Below are positions 28,015 to 39,249 of a DNA stretch of 64,000 nucleotides, piece by piece. Source of the DNA: CAWCJL01 sp963795775. Lineage in GTDB: Bacteria; Acidobacteriota; Terriglobia; Terriglobales; Acidobacteriaceae. The notes under the pieces were generated by a model that was given only the letters and a program-made list of their open reading frames with translations, searched no databases and was not told where the DNA came from. The DNA is taken from the NCBI GenBank assembly GCA_963795775.1, contig CAWCJL010000005.1, positions 928,745 through 992,744 of the forward strand. Reading direction: 5' to 3'. Made by a program: the position numbers and the translations under genes. Position 1 is the first letter of the stretch; each line of letters begins with the position of its first letter.

Positions 28015-29490
28015 TCAGGCTCCGGCGTTCACCACCGGCGTCGGCTTGGCAGGGTGCTGCTTGCTGTCCTTCACTACCTTGTTCCGCTGGGCGCGCAGCT
28101 TCATGAACGATTTCGCCTCCTGGTAGAGCCGCGGTACGTCGCGGTTCACAATGGCCTTCCAGACCACACGGGCTGCGGCTTTGGGCCGGAAGTAGTACTC
28201 GTCGTAGAAGCGGTGCACCATCTCCAGCACATACTCCGCCGGCAGGCCGGGGTACTCGATATGCGCCATCTGGTGGCCGCCCGCGTCGGACATGTCGTTG
28301 TTGGTGATGAAGCCATTCTTCTCCGCAAACTCGTAAAACTCCGTGCCGGGGTAGGCGTGCGCGATCGAAACCTGAATGGTCTCGCAATCGAGCGACTTGG
28401 CGAAGTTGATCGTGTTGCGGATAGATTCCTTAGTCTCACCGGGCAGGCCGAGAATGAAGTCGGCGTGAATGGTGAGGCCCAGGTCGTGGCAGTCCTTGGT
28501 GAAGGCGCGCGCGCGTTCCACCGTAGCGCCCTTCTTGATGTTCTTGAGAATCTGCGGATCGCCGGATTCGTAACCGACGATGAGCAGACGGCAGCCCGCT
28601 TCCTTCATCGCCTTCAGCGTCTCGCGATCGGTGGTCACGCGCGAAGTGCAGGACCAGGTGATATTGAGCGGCTTGAGTTTTTCACACAGCTCGATGGTGC
28701 GTGCCTTCTGGATGTTGAAGGTGTCGTCGTCGAAGAAGAACTCCTTCACCTGCGGGAAGTTTTCCTTGGCCCACTTCATTTCGGCGGCGACATCGTCGGT
28801 CGAGCGCTTGCGCCACGCGTGTCCGCTGAGCGTCTGCGGCCACAGGCAGAAGGTGCACTGCGCCGGGCAGCCGCGCGTGGAATAGAGCGCAATGTACGGA
28901 TGCAGCAGGAACGGGACGTTGTACTTGGTCACGTCCATATCGCGCTTGTAGATTTTGGTGGCCCAAGGCATCGAGTCAAGGTCTTCCAACTGCGGACGAT
29001 CCGGGTTGTGCTCGATGCGGCCGTTGGCGCCGCGGTAGCTGATGCCGAGGATCTCCGTGAGCGGCTTGCCGTTGGCGAACTCGACGACCGAAAGATCGAA
29101 CTCACGGCGGCAGACAAAGTCGATGGCCGGGCACTCGTTCAACGCGCGGTCGGGCGAGGTCGTGACCGGCGGTCCGACAAACGCGATCTTGATCGACGGA
29201 TTCGCACGCTTGATGGCTTCGGCCAGCGCGTGGTCTCCGGACCATCCCACGGTGCTCGTGAATAGCACCAGGAACTCATAGCCCTTCGCAATCTCGATCG
29301 TTTCCTGCGCGCTCACGTGGTGCGGTGGCGCATCCAGCAGGCGGGAACCCTCCAGCAAGCCGGCGGGATAAGCCAGCCAGACGGGGTACCAGTACGATTC
29401 TATTTCGCGGGTAGCGGGCCAGCGGGAACTGGCGCCACCATCGAAGTTCTCAAAGGACGGCGGGTTCAGAAAGAGTGTCTTTAATGGCAT
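28015..29490 (-). CDS. hpnJ: hopanoid-associated cobalamin-type radical SAM protein (HpnJ)
   Basis: A 491-residue enzyme with an N-terminal cobalamin-binding-like domain (about 20-150, FLVLFTSTVGWSGDHALAEA) and a radical SAM core. Its cluster cysteines are in RGCPAQCTFCLWP. The opening LFLNPPSFENFDGGASSRW is diagnostic of HpnJ. In other bacteria HpnJ is required to turn the glucosamine of bacteriohopanetetrol into the cyclitol ether. The ATG at 29490 with AAGG upstream is preferred; an in-frame TTG at 29505 adds five residues. It runs opposite to the main hopanoid operon. No hpnI/hpnK genes are recognised nearby. Confidence 0.93.
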   Translation of the reverse strand: MPLKTLFLNPPSFENFDGGASSRWPATREIESYWYPVWLAYPAGLLEGSRLLDAPPHHVSAQETIEIAKGYEFLVLFTSTVGWSGDHALAEAIKRANPSIKIAFVGPPVTTSPDRALNECPAIDFVCRREFDLSVVEFANGKPLTEILGISYRGANGRIEHNPDRPQLEDLDSMPWATKIYKRDMDVTKYNVPFLLHPYIALYSTRGCPAQCTFCLWPQTLSGHAWRKRSTDDVAAEMKWAKENFPQVKEFFFDDDTFNIQKARTIELCEKLKPLNITWSCTSRVTTDRETLKAMKEAGCRLLIVGYESGDPQILKNIKKGATVERARAFTKDCHDLGLTIHADFILGLPGETKESIRNTINFAKSLDCETIQVSIAHAYPGTEFYEFAEKNGFITNNDMSDAGGHQMAHIEYPGLPAEYVLEMVHRFYDEYYFRPKAAARVVWKAIVNRDVPRLYQEAKSFMKLRAQRNKVVKDSKQHPAKPTPVVNAGA

Positions 29491-29573
29491 GGCGTATACC
29501 TTCAAGTGTACCAGTTTGCCCTCAAGCGAGGGGGATTGCGGCGCTTCCGGCGCGCTGGGGAGAGCCCTGGCCG

Positions 29574-30944
29574 TTACTGCTGTGGTGCCTGCCGGGCCCA
29601 GTCTTCCATCCGGCCCAGCGAGCGCAGGAGGTTGATCTGCGCCTGCGTGAGCTGCAGGTTGGCGTCGATGAACTCGGTATAGCGCTGCCGCTCTTCGATC
29701 TTGGCGAGCTCTTCGTCCTTCGGCGTCAGCGGCGCGCCGCCCGCGGTGCCCGAACCGCTCTGCAGTTGTGTGGTCACCGACTCCAACTGCTCGCGCGCGT
29801 AGTCGTTCTGCAGGCGCGCCACCTTCTGCTGCGCGGAAAGTTCGTCCAGGCTGTTGCGGAGTTCCAGTACCTGCTCGGAAAGCTGCTGCCGCGAGGCGAC
29901 GGCCTGCGCTTGTGCGTGCACCGCGTCGGCGCTGGAACCGCGCGCCTTGGCGCGATGCACGGCGTCGAACAGCGGAAGGCTGATCTGCACGCCCACGTCG
30001 AAGTTGTTGTGCTGGAAACGCAGATAGTACTGGTCGTAGTTGTTGAACTTGGCGTACCGGCTGTACTGGAGCGCGAAGGCGATCTCCGGACGGTAGTTCT
30101 GGCGCGCATCGCCCCGCGCCACATACAACTTCGCATTTGCGGAGGCATCGGCCGCGCGCAGCGCACTGTTCTGCTGGAGCGCGACGGTCATCGAGTTCTG
30201 GTCCACCGAGAAGGACGGCGACGGCGGAATGCTGCGCGCCTCTGTGGTGATGCTTGCCTCCGGCAGGCCGGTGAGGTGCGACAGGCGAAGCGTGATCAGG
30301 GCGGCATGCTTCTGCAGGTGGATACGTCGCAGCTCCAGTTGCGCATTGCTTAGCTCCGCCCGGGTCTCGTCCATCTTGCTGTCCAGCCCCGCGGCCAGCC
30401 GCTGCTGCTCGATCTCGATCAGGCGCTCACCGTCTTCGTGCTGCTGGTCGAGGGCGGCCAGTTCCTCCGTATCGGCGGTAAGTTCGACGTAGTCGCTGGC
30501 CGCCTCCGCCGCAATCTTCTGCCGCGTGTCCTTGAGCGAAAACTCGGAGGCTTTCAGCGCGGCGCGGGCGGAGCGAATGTAATCGGGCTGCGAAAAGGAG
30601 AGCAGCAGCGATTGCGACGTCGCATTGAATACCGAAGGCTGGCCCACGGGGAAGCCGTAGGAGTAGCCCAGGCCAGACCCAAGCACGAAATTCGGCAGGT
30701 AGGCGTCGCGCGTCTCCTCGACGCCTGCAGCAGCGCGCCGCACATCCGCCTCGGCCATGTGCACCTCCTGCGAGTTGCGCAGGGCCAGATCGACAGCCGT
30801 GTACAGAGACACCTGCGCGGTGGCACGGTACGCGGCAGGGAAAAGCAGCGCTGCCAAGGCGATCCATTGCCAGGCGCAATACGGCAAAATCCATTTCCTC
30901 CGGAGTGGGGGCCGCTGCGATTGTATAGGGTTCACGCGGCTCAT
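29574..30944 (-). CDS. TolC-family outer-membrane efflux protein
   Basis: A 456-residue protein with a signal segment (WIALAALLFPAAYRATAQ) and the long helical repeats of the outer-membrane-factor family. Two matching halves are visible: AVDLALRNSQEVHMAEADVR, and LQLTQAQINLLRSLGRMEDW near the end. It would form a trimeric outer-membrane channel. Its ATG overlaps the stop of the TPR gene (ATGA), and HlyD lies upstream: an HlyD-TPR-TolC operon without its own inner-membrane pump. Confidence 0.9.
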   Translation of the reverse strand: MSRVNPIQSQRPPLRRKWILPYCAWQWIALAALLFPAAYRATAQVSLYTAVDLALRNSQEVHMAEADVRRAAAGVEETRDAYLPNFVLGSGLGYSYGFPVGQPSVFNATSQSLLLSFSQPDYIRSARAALKASEFSLKDTRQKIAAEAASDYVELTADTEELAALDQQHEDGERLIEIEQQRLAAGLDSKMDETRAELSNAQLELRRIHLQKHAALITLRLSHLTGLPEASITTEARSIPPSPSFSVDQNSMTVALQQNSALRAADASANAKLYVARGDARQNYRPEIAFALQYSRYAKFNNYDQYYLRFQHNNFDVGVQISLPLFDAVHRAKARGSSADAVHAQAQAVASRQQLSEQVLELRNSLDELSAQQKVARLQNDYAREQLESVTTQLQSGSGTAGGAPLTPKDEELAKIEERQRYTEFIDANLQLTQAQINLLRSLGRMEDWARQAPQQ

Positions 30945-31947
30945 CGTCCTGAGGCGACCAGGGTGTCGGAGGCAACGCGATAGCCGCTGGCCAGTGCCGC
31001 GGCTGCGGCAAACTGCTCCTGTGCCTCCTTGGTGCGGCCTGCTGTCTGCAGAAGCTGGCCAAGAAAAGCGTGGACGCGGAAAGCGGGTGCATCGGCGGAC
31101 TGGTTGGGCGAAGCGAGATATTGCTGCAGCAGCCTGATGGCAAGCTCCGGATCTTTGTCCGAGCGGACCAGCACATGGGCGGCGTCCACTAGGGCAGCGT
31201 CATGGGGCTTGATCGGCGGCGACGCCGTGGTTGATGGCGTCGCGCATCTTGTCCCATTGCTGCTGCCGGGCATAGAAGGAGGCCAGCGTTATCCAGTAAT
31301 CGGCCGGCTGCGCACGCGGCGGCGACCGCAGCGCGATAGTGCTGCTCGGCGGCGGCGAAGTCCTTGCGTTCCCGCGCAATGCCGGCGCGCAGCACTTCCG
31401 CGCGCGCGCGATCACGGCTGTCGAGTTTCACCGCGACCGCTTCCGCCTTGCCCAGCCCTCCGCCGATAATCGACGGCGCTTCCGTGTAGAACTCGCCCAG
31501 GTCGGCGAGAGCGGCTACATTCCCCGGATCGAGCCGGACGGCTGTCTCGAACTCGGCGCGTACCTTCTTTCCGAGATTGAATGCGGCGACGAAGGATGCG
31601 CGCGAGATGCGGTCCGCCTTTTCGCCGTAAGCGCGGCCCAGCCACAGATGGTCGTCGCTGTTATCTGGTGCGAGCGCAACCGCCTGCTGGCAGGCGCTGA
31701 CCGCGTCATCCCAACGCTCTTCACTGTAGAAGACTCGGCAAAGCAGGGCGTGCGCTTCCGCATCGCCCGGCTCTTTCGCAATGGCCGCATGGAGCGTCTG
31801 GAGCGCATCATCGGCCTTGCCGGTACGCATATCCGCCTGTACAGAAGCCCGCGCTTCCGCCGTGAGCGCACCCGCGTGCGGCAGCAGCAGGAAAGCAGCA
31901 CCAGCCGCGAGCAGCAGGCGCGACGCAAAGTGGAAAAGAGACTTCAT
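30941..31947 (-). pseudogene. TPR-repeat periplasmic protein, broken by two frameshifts
   Basis: A signal-peptide-bearing protein (LLLAAGAAFLLLPHAGAL) with tetratricopeptide repeats (AEAHALLCRVFYSEERWDDA, DNSDDHLWLGRAYGEKAD, AALADLGEFYTEAP). The frame changes near 31310-31325, after EQHYRAAVAA, to a frame reading AQPADYWITLASFYARQQQW. It changes again near 31205-31225 to KPHDAALVDAAHVLVRSDKD, which runs to the stop. Both breaks correspond to one extra base each. Reconstructed length is about 335 residues. It lies between HlyD and TolC with overlapping ends, so it is likely a working part of that exporter if the breaks are errors. Confidence 0.75.
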
Positions 31948-33188
31948 TACGGAACTGTCCGAACCGGTACGCCGTCGGCGAGCGGCTCGCCGTTGGTGGT
32001 GCGCAACCCTACGACATCGTGCTCGTTGAGACCACCGGTGATCTGTACCTGCGTGAGATTGATGGCCCCGACCGACACAGGCACGCGGTGCAGCACACCG
32101 CCGGTCAGCCGAAAGACGAAGTTCTGTCCGCCCTCGCTGTGCAGCGCCTCCCGTGGGACGGTGAGCACGTTGTCGAGCCGCTGCTCGATTACCGTGACGG
32201 TGACATTTGTGTTCGGCAGCAGCAAACCGCCGGAATCATCCACGCTGATCAGCACCTCGCCCACGTTGCGCGTGCCGTAAGTGATGATGGTCGAAGGGAC
32301 GCTAAGGATGTGGCCGTGCCAGGTGCGGCCCTGCAGTGCATCCCACACAATGGTCGCCGGCAGGCCCACTTTGAGCGAGCCAATTTCGGGCTCGTCGAAA
32401 TAGGCCCGCACCTGAATACGCGTGAGGTCGGCCAACTGCAGCAGTTGCTGGCCCTGCTGCACATATTCCGTCTGCGAAACGGGGAGGGAATAGACGGTCC
32501 CGCGAAAGGGCGCGCGCACGTTCGATTCTAAAACCACCTGCGAGGCAGCCTTGTAGCCGGCCTGTGCTTCGGCCAGCGTCGCCTGCGCGTGTTCGAGGTC
32601 CGCCTTGCCGTATCGCTCGGTCTTGCGCTGCTGGAGTGACGCCAGGTTGGCGTTGGCCAGGGCCAACCGCTGCTGTGCGGCGGACACTTCGCTGGGCGCA
32701 GCGGCTCCCTGGGCTTCGAGCTTCTGCAGGGAAGCAAGCTGCTGCTGCGCCTGGTCGCGGTCCATCTGCGCTTTCGTGATGTCGGCGGAAAGCGCGAGCT
32801 GCTCTTCCTGCGTGCCGCCCTTTTCCGTCGCCTGATAGCCGGCCTCGGCGCCGCGCAGTGAGGCCAGCGCGCTGGCTTCATGCGAGATAGCGTCGGCGTC
32901 TTCCATGGACAGCAGCAGTTTGCCCTTACTTACTACTTCGCCCGCATGCACATACAAGTGCTGGATAACTCCAGGAGCGGGCGCGTGGGCTTCGAAGTTC
33001 ATCTGCGGTTCCACTTTGCCGTTGGTGCTCACCGTGCGGATAAGGTCCTGCCGCTCGGCCTCCGCCACGCGGATGGGCAGCTTGGTGCGGGTGAACCGGC
33101 GCACGCCAAAGAAAATGACGAACAGGAGCAGGACGGCGACCGTCCACAAGACACGGGGCTTCGTTCTATTTGTGCGCGCTTCTGCCAT
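31947..33188 (-). CDS. HlyD/RND-type periplasmic adaptor
   Basis: A 413-residue membrane-fusion protein. It has an N-terminal membrane anchor (VLWTVAVLLLFVIFFGVRRF), biotinyl-lipoyl halves around GVIQHLYVHAGEVVSKGKLLL and ESNVRAPFRGTVYSLPV, and a long coiled-coil hairpin between them. The beta-barrel domain ends IEQRLDNVLTVPREAL. It bridges an inner-membrane transporter to TolC. The start is the ATG at 33188; a TATACT box at 33207-33212 (minus) lies 18 bases before it. The inner-membrane pump gene is missing from the operon. Confidence 0.92.
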   Translation of the reverse strand: MAEARTNRTKPRVLWTVAVLLLFVIFFGVRRFTRTKLPIRVAEAERQDLIRTVSTNGKVEPQMNFEAHAPAPGVIQHLYVHAGEVVSKGKLLLSMEDADAISHEASALASLRGAEAGYQATEKGGTQEEQLALSADITKAQMDRDQAQQQLASLQKLEAQGAAAPSEVSAAQQRLALANANLASLQQRKTERYGKADLEHAQATLAEAQAGYKAASQVVLESNVRAPFRGTVYSLPVSQTEYVQQGQQLLQLADLTRIQVRAYFDEPEIGSLKVGLPATIVWDALQGRTWHGHILSVPSTIITYGTRNVGEVLISVDDSGGLLLPNTNVTVTVIEQRLDNVLTVPREALHSEGGQNFVFRLTGGVLHRVPVSVGAINLTQVQITGGLNEHDVVGLRTTNGEPLADGVPVRTVP

Positions 33189-33310
33189 GTGGAGGGACTG
33201 CAGATCAGTATATAAGACGCAGATCACACTGCTGCGGAGTCAAAAAGATACGGCATAATCCGCACCGGCGCGGTCCGTGCCCGGCCGCCCGCATTGCGTA
33301 CAATAGTGGT

Positions 33311-33722
33311 ATGGCAACCACCGCACGGTATACCGACGAGCACGCCAAGGCGGGACTCGACACACGTTTCCCGGCGATCGAAACCTGGCAAAACCAGTTT
33401 CCCGCCTACGAGATTCTTATTGACGATCCGGAGTTCACCTCCGTGTGTCCCAAGACCGGACTGCCCGACTTCGCAGTGCTCACCATTCGGTACATGCCGC
33501 GCGAGGACTGCCTGGAGCTTAAGTCGCTGAAGGAATATCTCTTCTGCTACCGCAACCTCGGTATCTTCCAGGAGAACGCGGTGAACCAGGTACTGGAAGA
33601 TGTAGTCCGCGCGTGCCGGCCCGCATGGGCAGTGGTGAAGGGCGTGTGGCGTCCGCGCGGGCGGCATCTCCACCACAATTGAAGCGCGCTGGCCGCGCCC
33701 TGAACACAACCAGATCTGGTAA
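33311..33722 (+). CDS. queF: NADPH-dependent preQ0 reductase (QueF), frameshifted near the end
   Basis: A small QueF (136 residues when corrected) that reduces 7-cyano-7-deazaguanine to preQ1 for queuosine. The catalytic Cys46 and Asp53 lie in FTSVCPKTGLPDF, and the NADPH-binding LELKSLKEYLFCYRN motif follows. The written frame ends PRGRHLHHN and stops at 33682. Dropping one base in GCGCGGGCGG (about 33655-33663) gives PRGGISTTIEARWPRP, the conserved QueF end, with a stop at 33722. The ATG lies exactly six bases after a TACAAT box with no ribosome-binding site, so a leaderless message is likely. Confidence 0.92.
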
Positions 33723-33787
33723 GCGGCCGCGCCCCGCTCGGGCACGGTCCGCGCACTCCCATGCAGCATCGCAGGTGACGATCGACG

Positions 33788-35059
33788 ATGAGCAGCCATC
33801 TGTATGCAGGTGCCGAGGTGCGCAGACCGCAGTCGCCGGGCGGCAACAGAGCGCTGTTCGCCCTGGTACTCCTCACCGGGCTGAACCTCTTCAACTTCAT
33901 CGACCGTTACGTGCTTCCCGGCGTACAGCCGCTGGTGCAGAAGGAGTTCGGGGTCAGCGATGAGCGCATGGGCGCGCTCACTTACGCGTTCTTTATCACC
34001 TACATGATCGCGGCGCCTATCACCGGGTGGCTGGGCGACCGCATCCCGCGCAAGCCGCTCATCGTAGGCGGAGCGCTGCTCTGGAGTGCAGCCACATTGC
34101 TCACGGCTACGGTGCACAGCTACGACGCGCTGTACTTCCGCCATGCTATCGTTGGCATCGGCGAAGCGACCTTCAGCGTCTTTGCACCGGCGATGCTGGC
34201 CGACTTCTATCCGGAAGCGGAGCGCAATCGCGTGCTGAGCATCTTCTATCTCAGCATTCCGGTGGGCGCGGCACTGGGCTATCTCGTGGGCGGGCAGCTC
34301 GGTCCAGCATACGGCTGGCGTGCGCCGTTCTTTGTTTCTGCGATTCCCGGCATGGCCATTGCATTGTTCATCTGGTTCAGCGTGCGCGAACCGGTGCGCG
34401 GCATCACAGATCGACTGCCGGCCACACCCGAGCGCGCCCGCATGCGCTCGCTGCTGCGCAACCCCGCCTACTGGACCGGCACGCTGGGCATGGCCACCAT
34501 GACGTTCTCCATCGGCGGGATCTCCATCTGGATGCCGACCTTTCTCTACCGCTTCAACGGATACTCGCTGGGCTATGCCAACCGTGCGCTTGGGGCTATC
34601 ACTGTGTTCGACGGAGTCGTAGGCACGCTCGCGGGTGGATGGCTGGCGCAGCGCTGGCTCCGCACCAATCATCGCGCACTCTACCTGGTGTCCGCGTGGA
34701 GCGCGGCGCTCGCCATTCCGGGCGCCTTGCTGGCTTTCTTCGGCCCGGCCCGCTGGACGCTTCCGGCATTGCTGGTCGCCGAGTTCTTTCTCTTCCTCAA
34801 TACCGGCCCGCTCAACACCGCGATTGTGAATTCTGTCTCGGCCGCGATTCGCGCCACCGCCATCGCGCTGAATATCTTTCTGATTCATGCGCTGGGTGAT
34901 GCTTCCTCGCCGCGGCTGATCGGCGCTATCTCCGATCGCAGCGGCCTGCGTGCCGGCCTCGGCCTCACGTTGATCGCGCTGCTGCTCTCTGCGGTGATCC
35001 TGTTTACCGGGGCGCGTTTTGCGCCCCCGCTGCCGCCAACCGCACCGGAGCGTGCCTGA
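33788..35059 (+). CDS. MFS transporter, spinster-like
   Basis: A 423-residue inner-membrane protein with 12 predicted helices. The N-terminus has NLFNFIDRYVLPGVQPLVQKEFGVSD, typical of the spinster group of the major facilitator superfamily. The inter-helix motif GWLGDRIPRKPLIV and the FRHAIVGIGEATFSVFAPAMLADF segment follow. Spinster-like carriers move lipids or small organic molecules. The stop is followed at once by the glycosyltransferase start (TGAGTG), so the pair is coupled. The link to hopanoid or polyprenyl-sugar export is suggestive only. Confidence 0.9.
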   Translation: MSSHLYAGAEVRRPQSPGGNRALFALVLLTGLNLFNFIDRYVLPGVQPLVQKEFGVSDERMGALTYAFFITYMIAAPITGWLGDRIPRKPLIVGGALLWSAATLLTATVHSYDALYFRHAIVGIGEATFSVFAPAMLADFYPEAERNRVLSIFYLSIPVGAALGYLVGGQLGPAYGWRAPFFVSAIPGMAIALFIWFSVREPVRGITDRLPATPERARMRSLLRNPAYWTGTLGMATMTFSIGGISIWMPTFLYRFNGYSLGYANRALGAITVFDGVVGTLAGGWLAQRWLRTNHRALYLVSAWSAALAIPGALLAFFGPARWTLPALLVAEFFLFLNTGPLNTAIVNSVSAAIRATAIALNIFLIHALGDASSPRLIGAISDRSGLRAGLGLTLIALLLSAVILFTGARFAPPLPPTAPERA

Positions 35060-36265
35060 GTGCACCACGGTGCCATGTACTGGCTGCGGCTCGATGCCGT
35101 GGTGGTGGACTGGGTCATCGCGGCGGCATGGGTCACACGCGTCAGCTATTGGCTCCACGGCATCCGCCGCGTGCCGAATCTGCTGAACGAAGATCTGCCC
35201 GCGAATGCGTCGCTGCGCTTCCCAAAAGTAAGCGTGATCGTACCGGCGCGCAACGAAGAACATGCCATCGCTGCAACCCTGGATGCACTGCTGGCCTCGC
35301 GTGCAGTGGACCTCGAGGTCCTCGCAGTAGACGACCGCTCGACCGACCGCACCGGCATCGAGATGGACGATGCAGCGGAGCGCGCCCGCGCGGCAGGGAA
35401 GCAGCTACGGGTATTGCATATCGACGCACTGCCCGCGGGCTGGACGGGCAAGACCCACGCCATGGCCCGGGCGGCGTCCATGGCCACAGGCGAGTGGCTG
35501 GTCTTTACCGACGCTGACGTGGTCTTCGCCCCGGATGCGCTGGCGCGCGCTCTCCAGTTCGCCGAGCGCGAGCGGGCCGATCACCTGGTGCTGCTGCCGA
35601 CGGTAGTGACCGGGAGCTTCGGCGAGCGTATGATGATGGGCTTCCTCGAGGGCGCGATGATCTGGGGGCTGCTGCCGTGGAAGGTCGCCGACCCCCAGGC
35701 CAGGAAGCACTTCATTGGCATCGGCGCGTTCAACATGGTCCGCCGCAGCGCATTCGAAACGGTGGGCGGATGGGCCGGGCTGCGCATGGAGGTGGTCGAA
35801 GACATGCGGCTCGGCTATGAGGTCAAGCGCCACGGTCTGCGGCAGCGGTTCGCATACGGACCCGGCCTGCTGCGGATTCGCTGGGCCAAGGGCGCGCTGG
35901 GCGTAGTCCGCAACCTGACCAAGAATGCCTTTGCGGCCTTCCGTTTTCAGGTCTGGAAGACGCTCGGGGCCTGTATCGGGCTGTTTTTGACCTGCATATA
36001 CCCGTTCCTGGCCTTCGCCGGAAACACCTCGATGCGCATCGCGAGCACGTTGACCATAGTGTCGTTGCTGGCATTGCAAATACGGTACCGGGGCGGCAGC
36101 AGGCGGAACCCGCTATACGTGCTCACCTTTCCTGTAGCTGGATCGTTATTTCTGTGGACCCTGCTGCGCTCGCTGGGCACCACCCTGGTGCAGGGCGGCG
36201 TTACCTGGCGGGGAACACACTATGCGTTGGGGGAGCTACGCAAACACGCGGGACCGCTGCGATGA
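35060..36265 (+). CDS. GT2-family membrane glycosyltransferase
   Basis: A 401-residue processive-type glycosyltransferase. The GT-A domain shows VSVIVPARNEEHAIAATLDAL, VLAVDDRSTDRT, and the DxD in VFTDADVVFAPDAL. The acceptor-site PAGWTGKTHAM and VEDMRLGYEVKRHG are shared with HpnB and CrtQ-like enzymes. Two or three C-terminal membrane helices follow (ACIGLFLTCIYPFLAFAG and others). It might glycosylate a hopanoid or carotenoid, but the substrate cannot be read from sequence. The GTG at 35060 directly follows the MFS stop; an ATG 15 bases on is possible. Confidence 0.85.
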   Translation: MHHGAMYWLRLDAVVVDWVIAAAWVTRVSYWLHGIRRVPNLLNEDLPANASLRFPKVSVIVPARNEEHAIAATLDALLASRAVDLEVLAVDDRSTDRTGIEMDDAAERARAAGKQLRVLHIDALPAGWTGKTHAMARAASMATGEWLVFTDADVVFAPDALARALQFAERERADHLVLLPTVVTGSFGERMMMGFLEGAMIWGLLPWKVADPQARKHFIGIGAFNMVRRSAFETVGGWAGLRMEVVEDMRLGYEVKRHGLRQRFAYGPGLLRIRWAKGALGVVRNLTKNAFAAFRFQVWKTLGACIGLFLTCIYPFLAFAGNTSMRIASTLTIVSLLALQIRYRGGSRRNPLYVLTFPVAGSLFLWTLLRSLGTTLVQGGVTWRGTHYALGELRKHAGPLR

Positions 36266-36484
36266 GTGGTCCCGCGTGGGTTTCCAGGCGCGGAAGGGTT
36301 GCTCGGGGGAGGGCTGTACTCCGCACCCTGGATCTTTTGTATCCCGGATCTCTAAACGGTTACTAACCAGAAGGTATCTGGCGGTAAATGGCGGGCCAAT
36401 ACCACCTTCGTGTCATTTACCCCTGCATACACAGCAAAGACGTAAACAGCCCTGCTTTCGCTTCACACATCTGCCAAAAACCGG

Positions 36485-37744
<1,260 letters not shown>

Positions 37745-37817
37745 ATCGGTGCTTCTAGGATACCGTATTGGGAGGGGACAGGTGCCGCCGGCACCCGCAG
37801 GCCACCCCGCGAACCAG

Positions 37818-39030
37818 ATGCATACCCCCGTCCTGATTGAAGACGCGCGCACCCCGGAGATCCTTCGGCCGCGCCCGCTCGTCTCCTGGGTTTCCATCTG
37901 GACGCTGATGCTCTACCTCGCTTTTTGCTGGGGCGTGTTTTTCCTGATCTACAACTCGGCGTCACCGTTCAACGGCGTTTACCACATCGAGTCAGACTCG
38001 ACCACGTACTTCATATTTGCCGGCGTAGCCAACCCGAACGCGCCCGATACCGGCCAGGGCGGCGATCCGCTGATCTCCTTCGGCGGCAACCTCTTCGGAC
38101 CGGTGTACCTGGCGAAGTTCCTGCGCACGCCTGGCAATGTGCTGGTCTTCAACACCATCCTGTTCGTGGTCATGATCTGGATGGTAGGGAAAATCCCCGG
38201 GGTAAGCCGCAGGGTGTTCGCCCTGCTTTACATCATGAGCGGGCAGACCCTCGTCGCCGTGACCACGCTGAACAAGGAGCTACTGGCGTGCTTTGGCCTG
38301 GTCGCCTTCGTGCAGCTACTACTACAGCAAGCGGCGATCATGGTTGCTGCTCGGCGTCGCGGTGCTCTTCTCGCTGGGGGCGCGGTGGGAGCAAGTCGCG
38401 ATCCTCATCGTCTTTCTGGGCGTCAAGAGCCGGTATTTCCCGCTACGCCACCGGCCCAAGGCGGCACTGGCCTTGATGATCCTCTCCATCGGCGTGCTTT
38501 ATGCTCTTGCCGTCCGTCACCGCGGCGCGCAACTGGCGGTCTTCCTGGAGATGGCCAAGATGGGCGGCACGGTGGCGCGCCTGGATGCGATTCAGGCGCA
38601 CTTCGGCTTTCCCCTGGTGGTGCTGCCGAAGGCCCTGATGAATCTGTTCGATCGCTGGCTCACGCCCTGGTACTTCCTGAGCCCGGTGTACTGGTTCCAG
38701 GATTTTCACTTCCTGCAGAACCAGGTCATCATCTACACGCAGACCCTGGCGATGCTGATTCTGTTTATCGCGCTTTTCGCTAGTGGCAGGCTGCGCCTCT
38801 ATCGGCCGATCCCGTTGCTCATCGCCATCTACGTGATCGCGATTGCGGTGAATCCCTTCATCAATCCGCGCTACGACTACCCCATCTACGCGCTGCTCTG
38901 CGTCGAGATGGCGCGCCGCGAAGATACGCTGGAACCCGAGCCGTTGCCCCGCAAGCACGCAACGCCAGCCCTTCCGGTACGCCGCTGGCACGACCCGTCG
39001 GCACCGGGCGCCACGGCCTCGGCCCGGTAA
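37818..39030 (+). CDS. polytopic membrane protein of unknown function, frameshifted
   Basis: A hydrophobic protein with roughly eight to ten helices (LMLYLAFCWGVFFLIYN, VLVFNTILFVVMIWMVG, LMILSIGVLYALAV, LIAIYVIAIAVNPF). It resembles oligosaccharide-polymerase-like or mannosyltransferase-like membrane proteins, but no family is certain. The frame breaks near 38320-38345: the first part ends GLVAFVQL, the next frame continues YYSKRRSWLLLGVAVLFSLG. One extra base in the CTACTACTAC run would explain it. Reconstructed length is about 403 residues. The ATG at 37818 is chosen because the hydrophobic part follows it. Confidence 0.7.
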
Positions 39031-39053
39031 ATGCGCGAGCACGACCCACGGCA

Positions 39054-39081
39054 CTTGCCCCCGTGCCGCCCGTTGTACACT
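39054..39081 (+). promoter_or_regulatory. probable promoter of tRNA-Arg
   Basis: CTTGCC (39054-39059) and TACACT (39076-39081) are 16 bases apart, and the tRNA begins 11 bases after the -10 box. The -35 match is modest. Confidence 0.5.
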
Positions 39082-39092
39082 CAAACCCAAGG

Positions 39093-39169
39093 GGCCCTGT
39101 AGCTCAGGTGGATAGAGCAACGGTTTCCTAAACCGCAGGTCGGAAGTTCGAATCTTCCCAGGGTCACCA
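39093..39169 (+). tRNA. tRNA-Arg (anticodon CCT)
   Basis: A complete cloverleaf. The acceptor stem is GGCCCTG with CAGGGTC (one G-T pair), the D arm GCTC/GAGC, and the anticodon loop TTCCTAA with CCT (reads AGG). The T arm is GGAAG-TTCGAAT-CTTCC. The 3' CCA is encoded. The first pair of the anticodon stem is an A-C mismatch. Confidence 0.95.
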
Positions 39170-39249
39170 CAGGTTTATCTGCATGGACGGTTCCGGCCGC
39201 CCTTCCTGCGCACGGCACCGCGCCTGGCGTTTACCATTCCACGAAAAAC

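Noticed and set aside
27994..29265. A 423-codon plus-strand frame opposite hpnJ.
   Set aside because: It is the shadow of hpnJ, which has diagnostic family motifs.
33224..35263. A 679-codon minus-strand frame over queF and the MFS gene.
   Set aside because: It overlaps two clear families on the plus strand and has no recognisable domain.
35060..36265. Calling the GT2 enzyme HpnI (the glycosyltransferase that acts before HpnK and HpnJ).
   Set aside because: Its motifs (PAGWTGKTHAM) look more like the HpnB/CrtQ branch; no HpnK gene is nearby.
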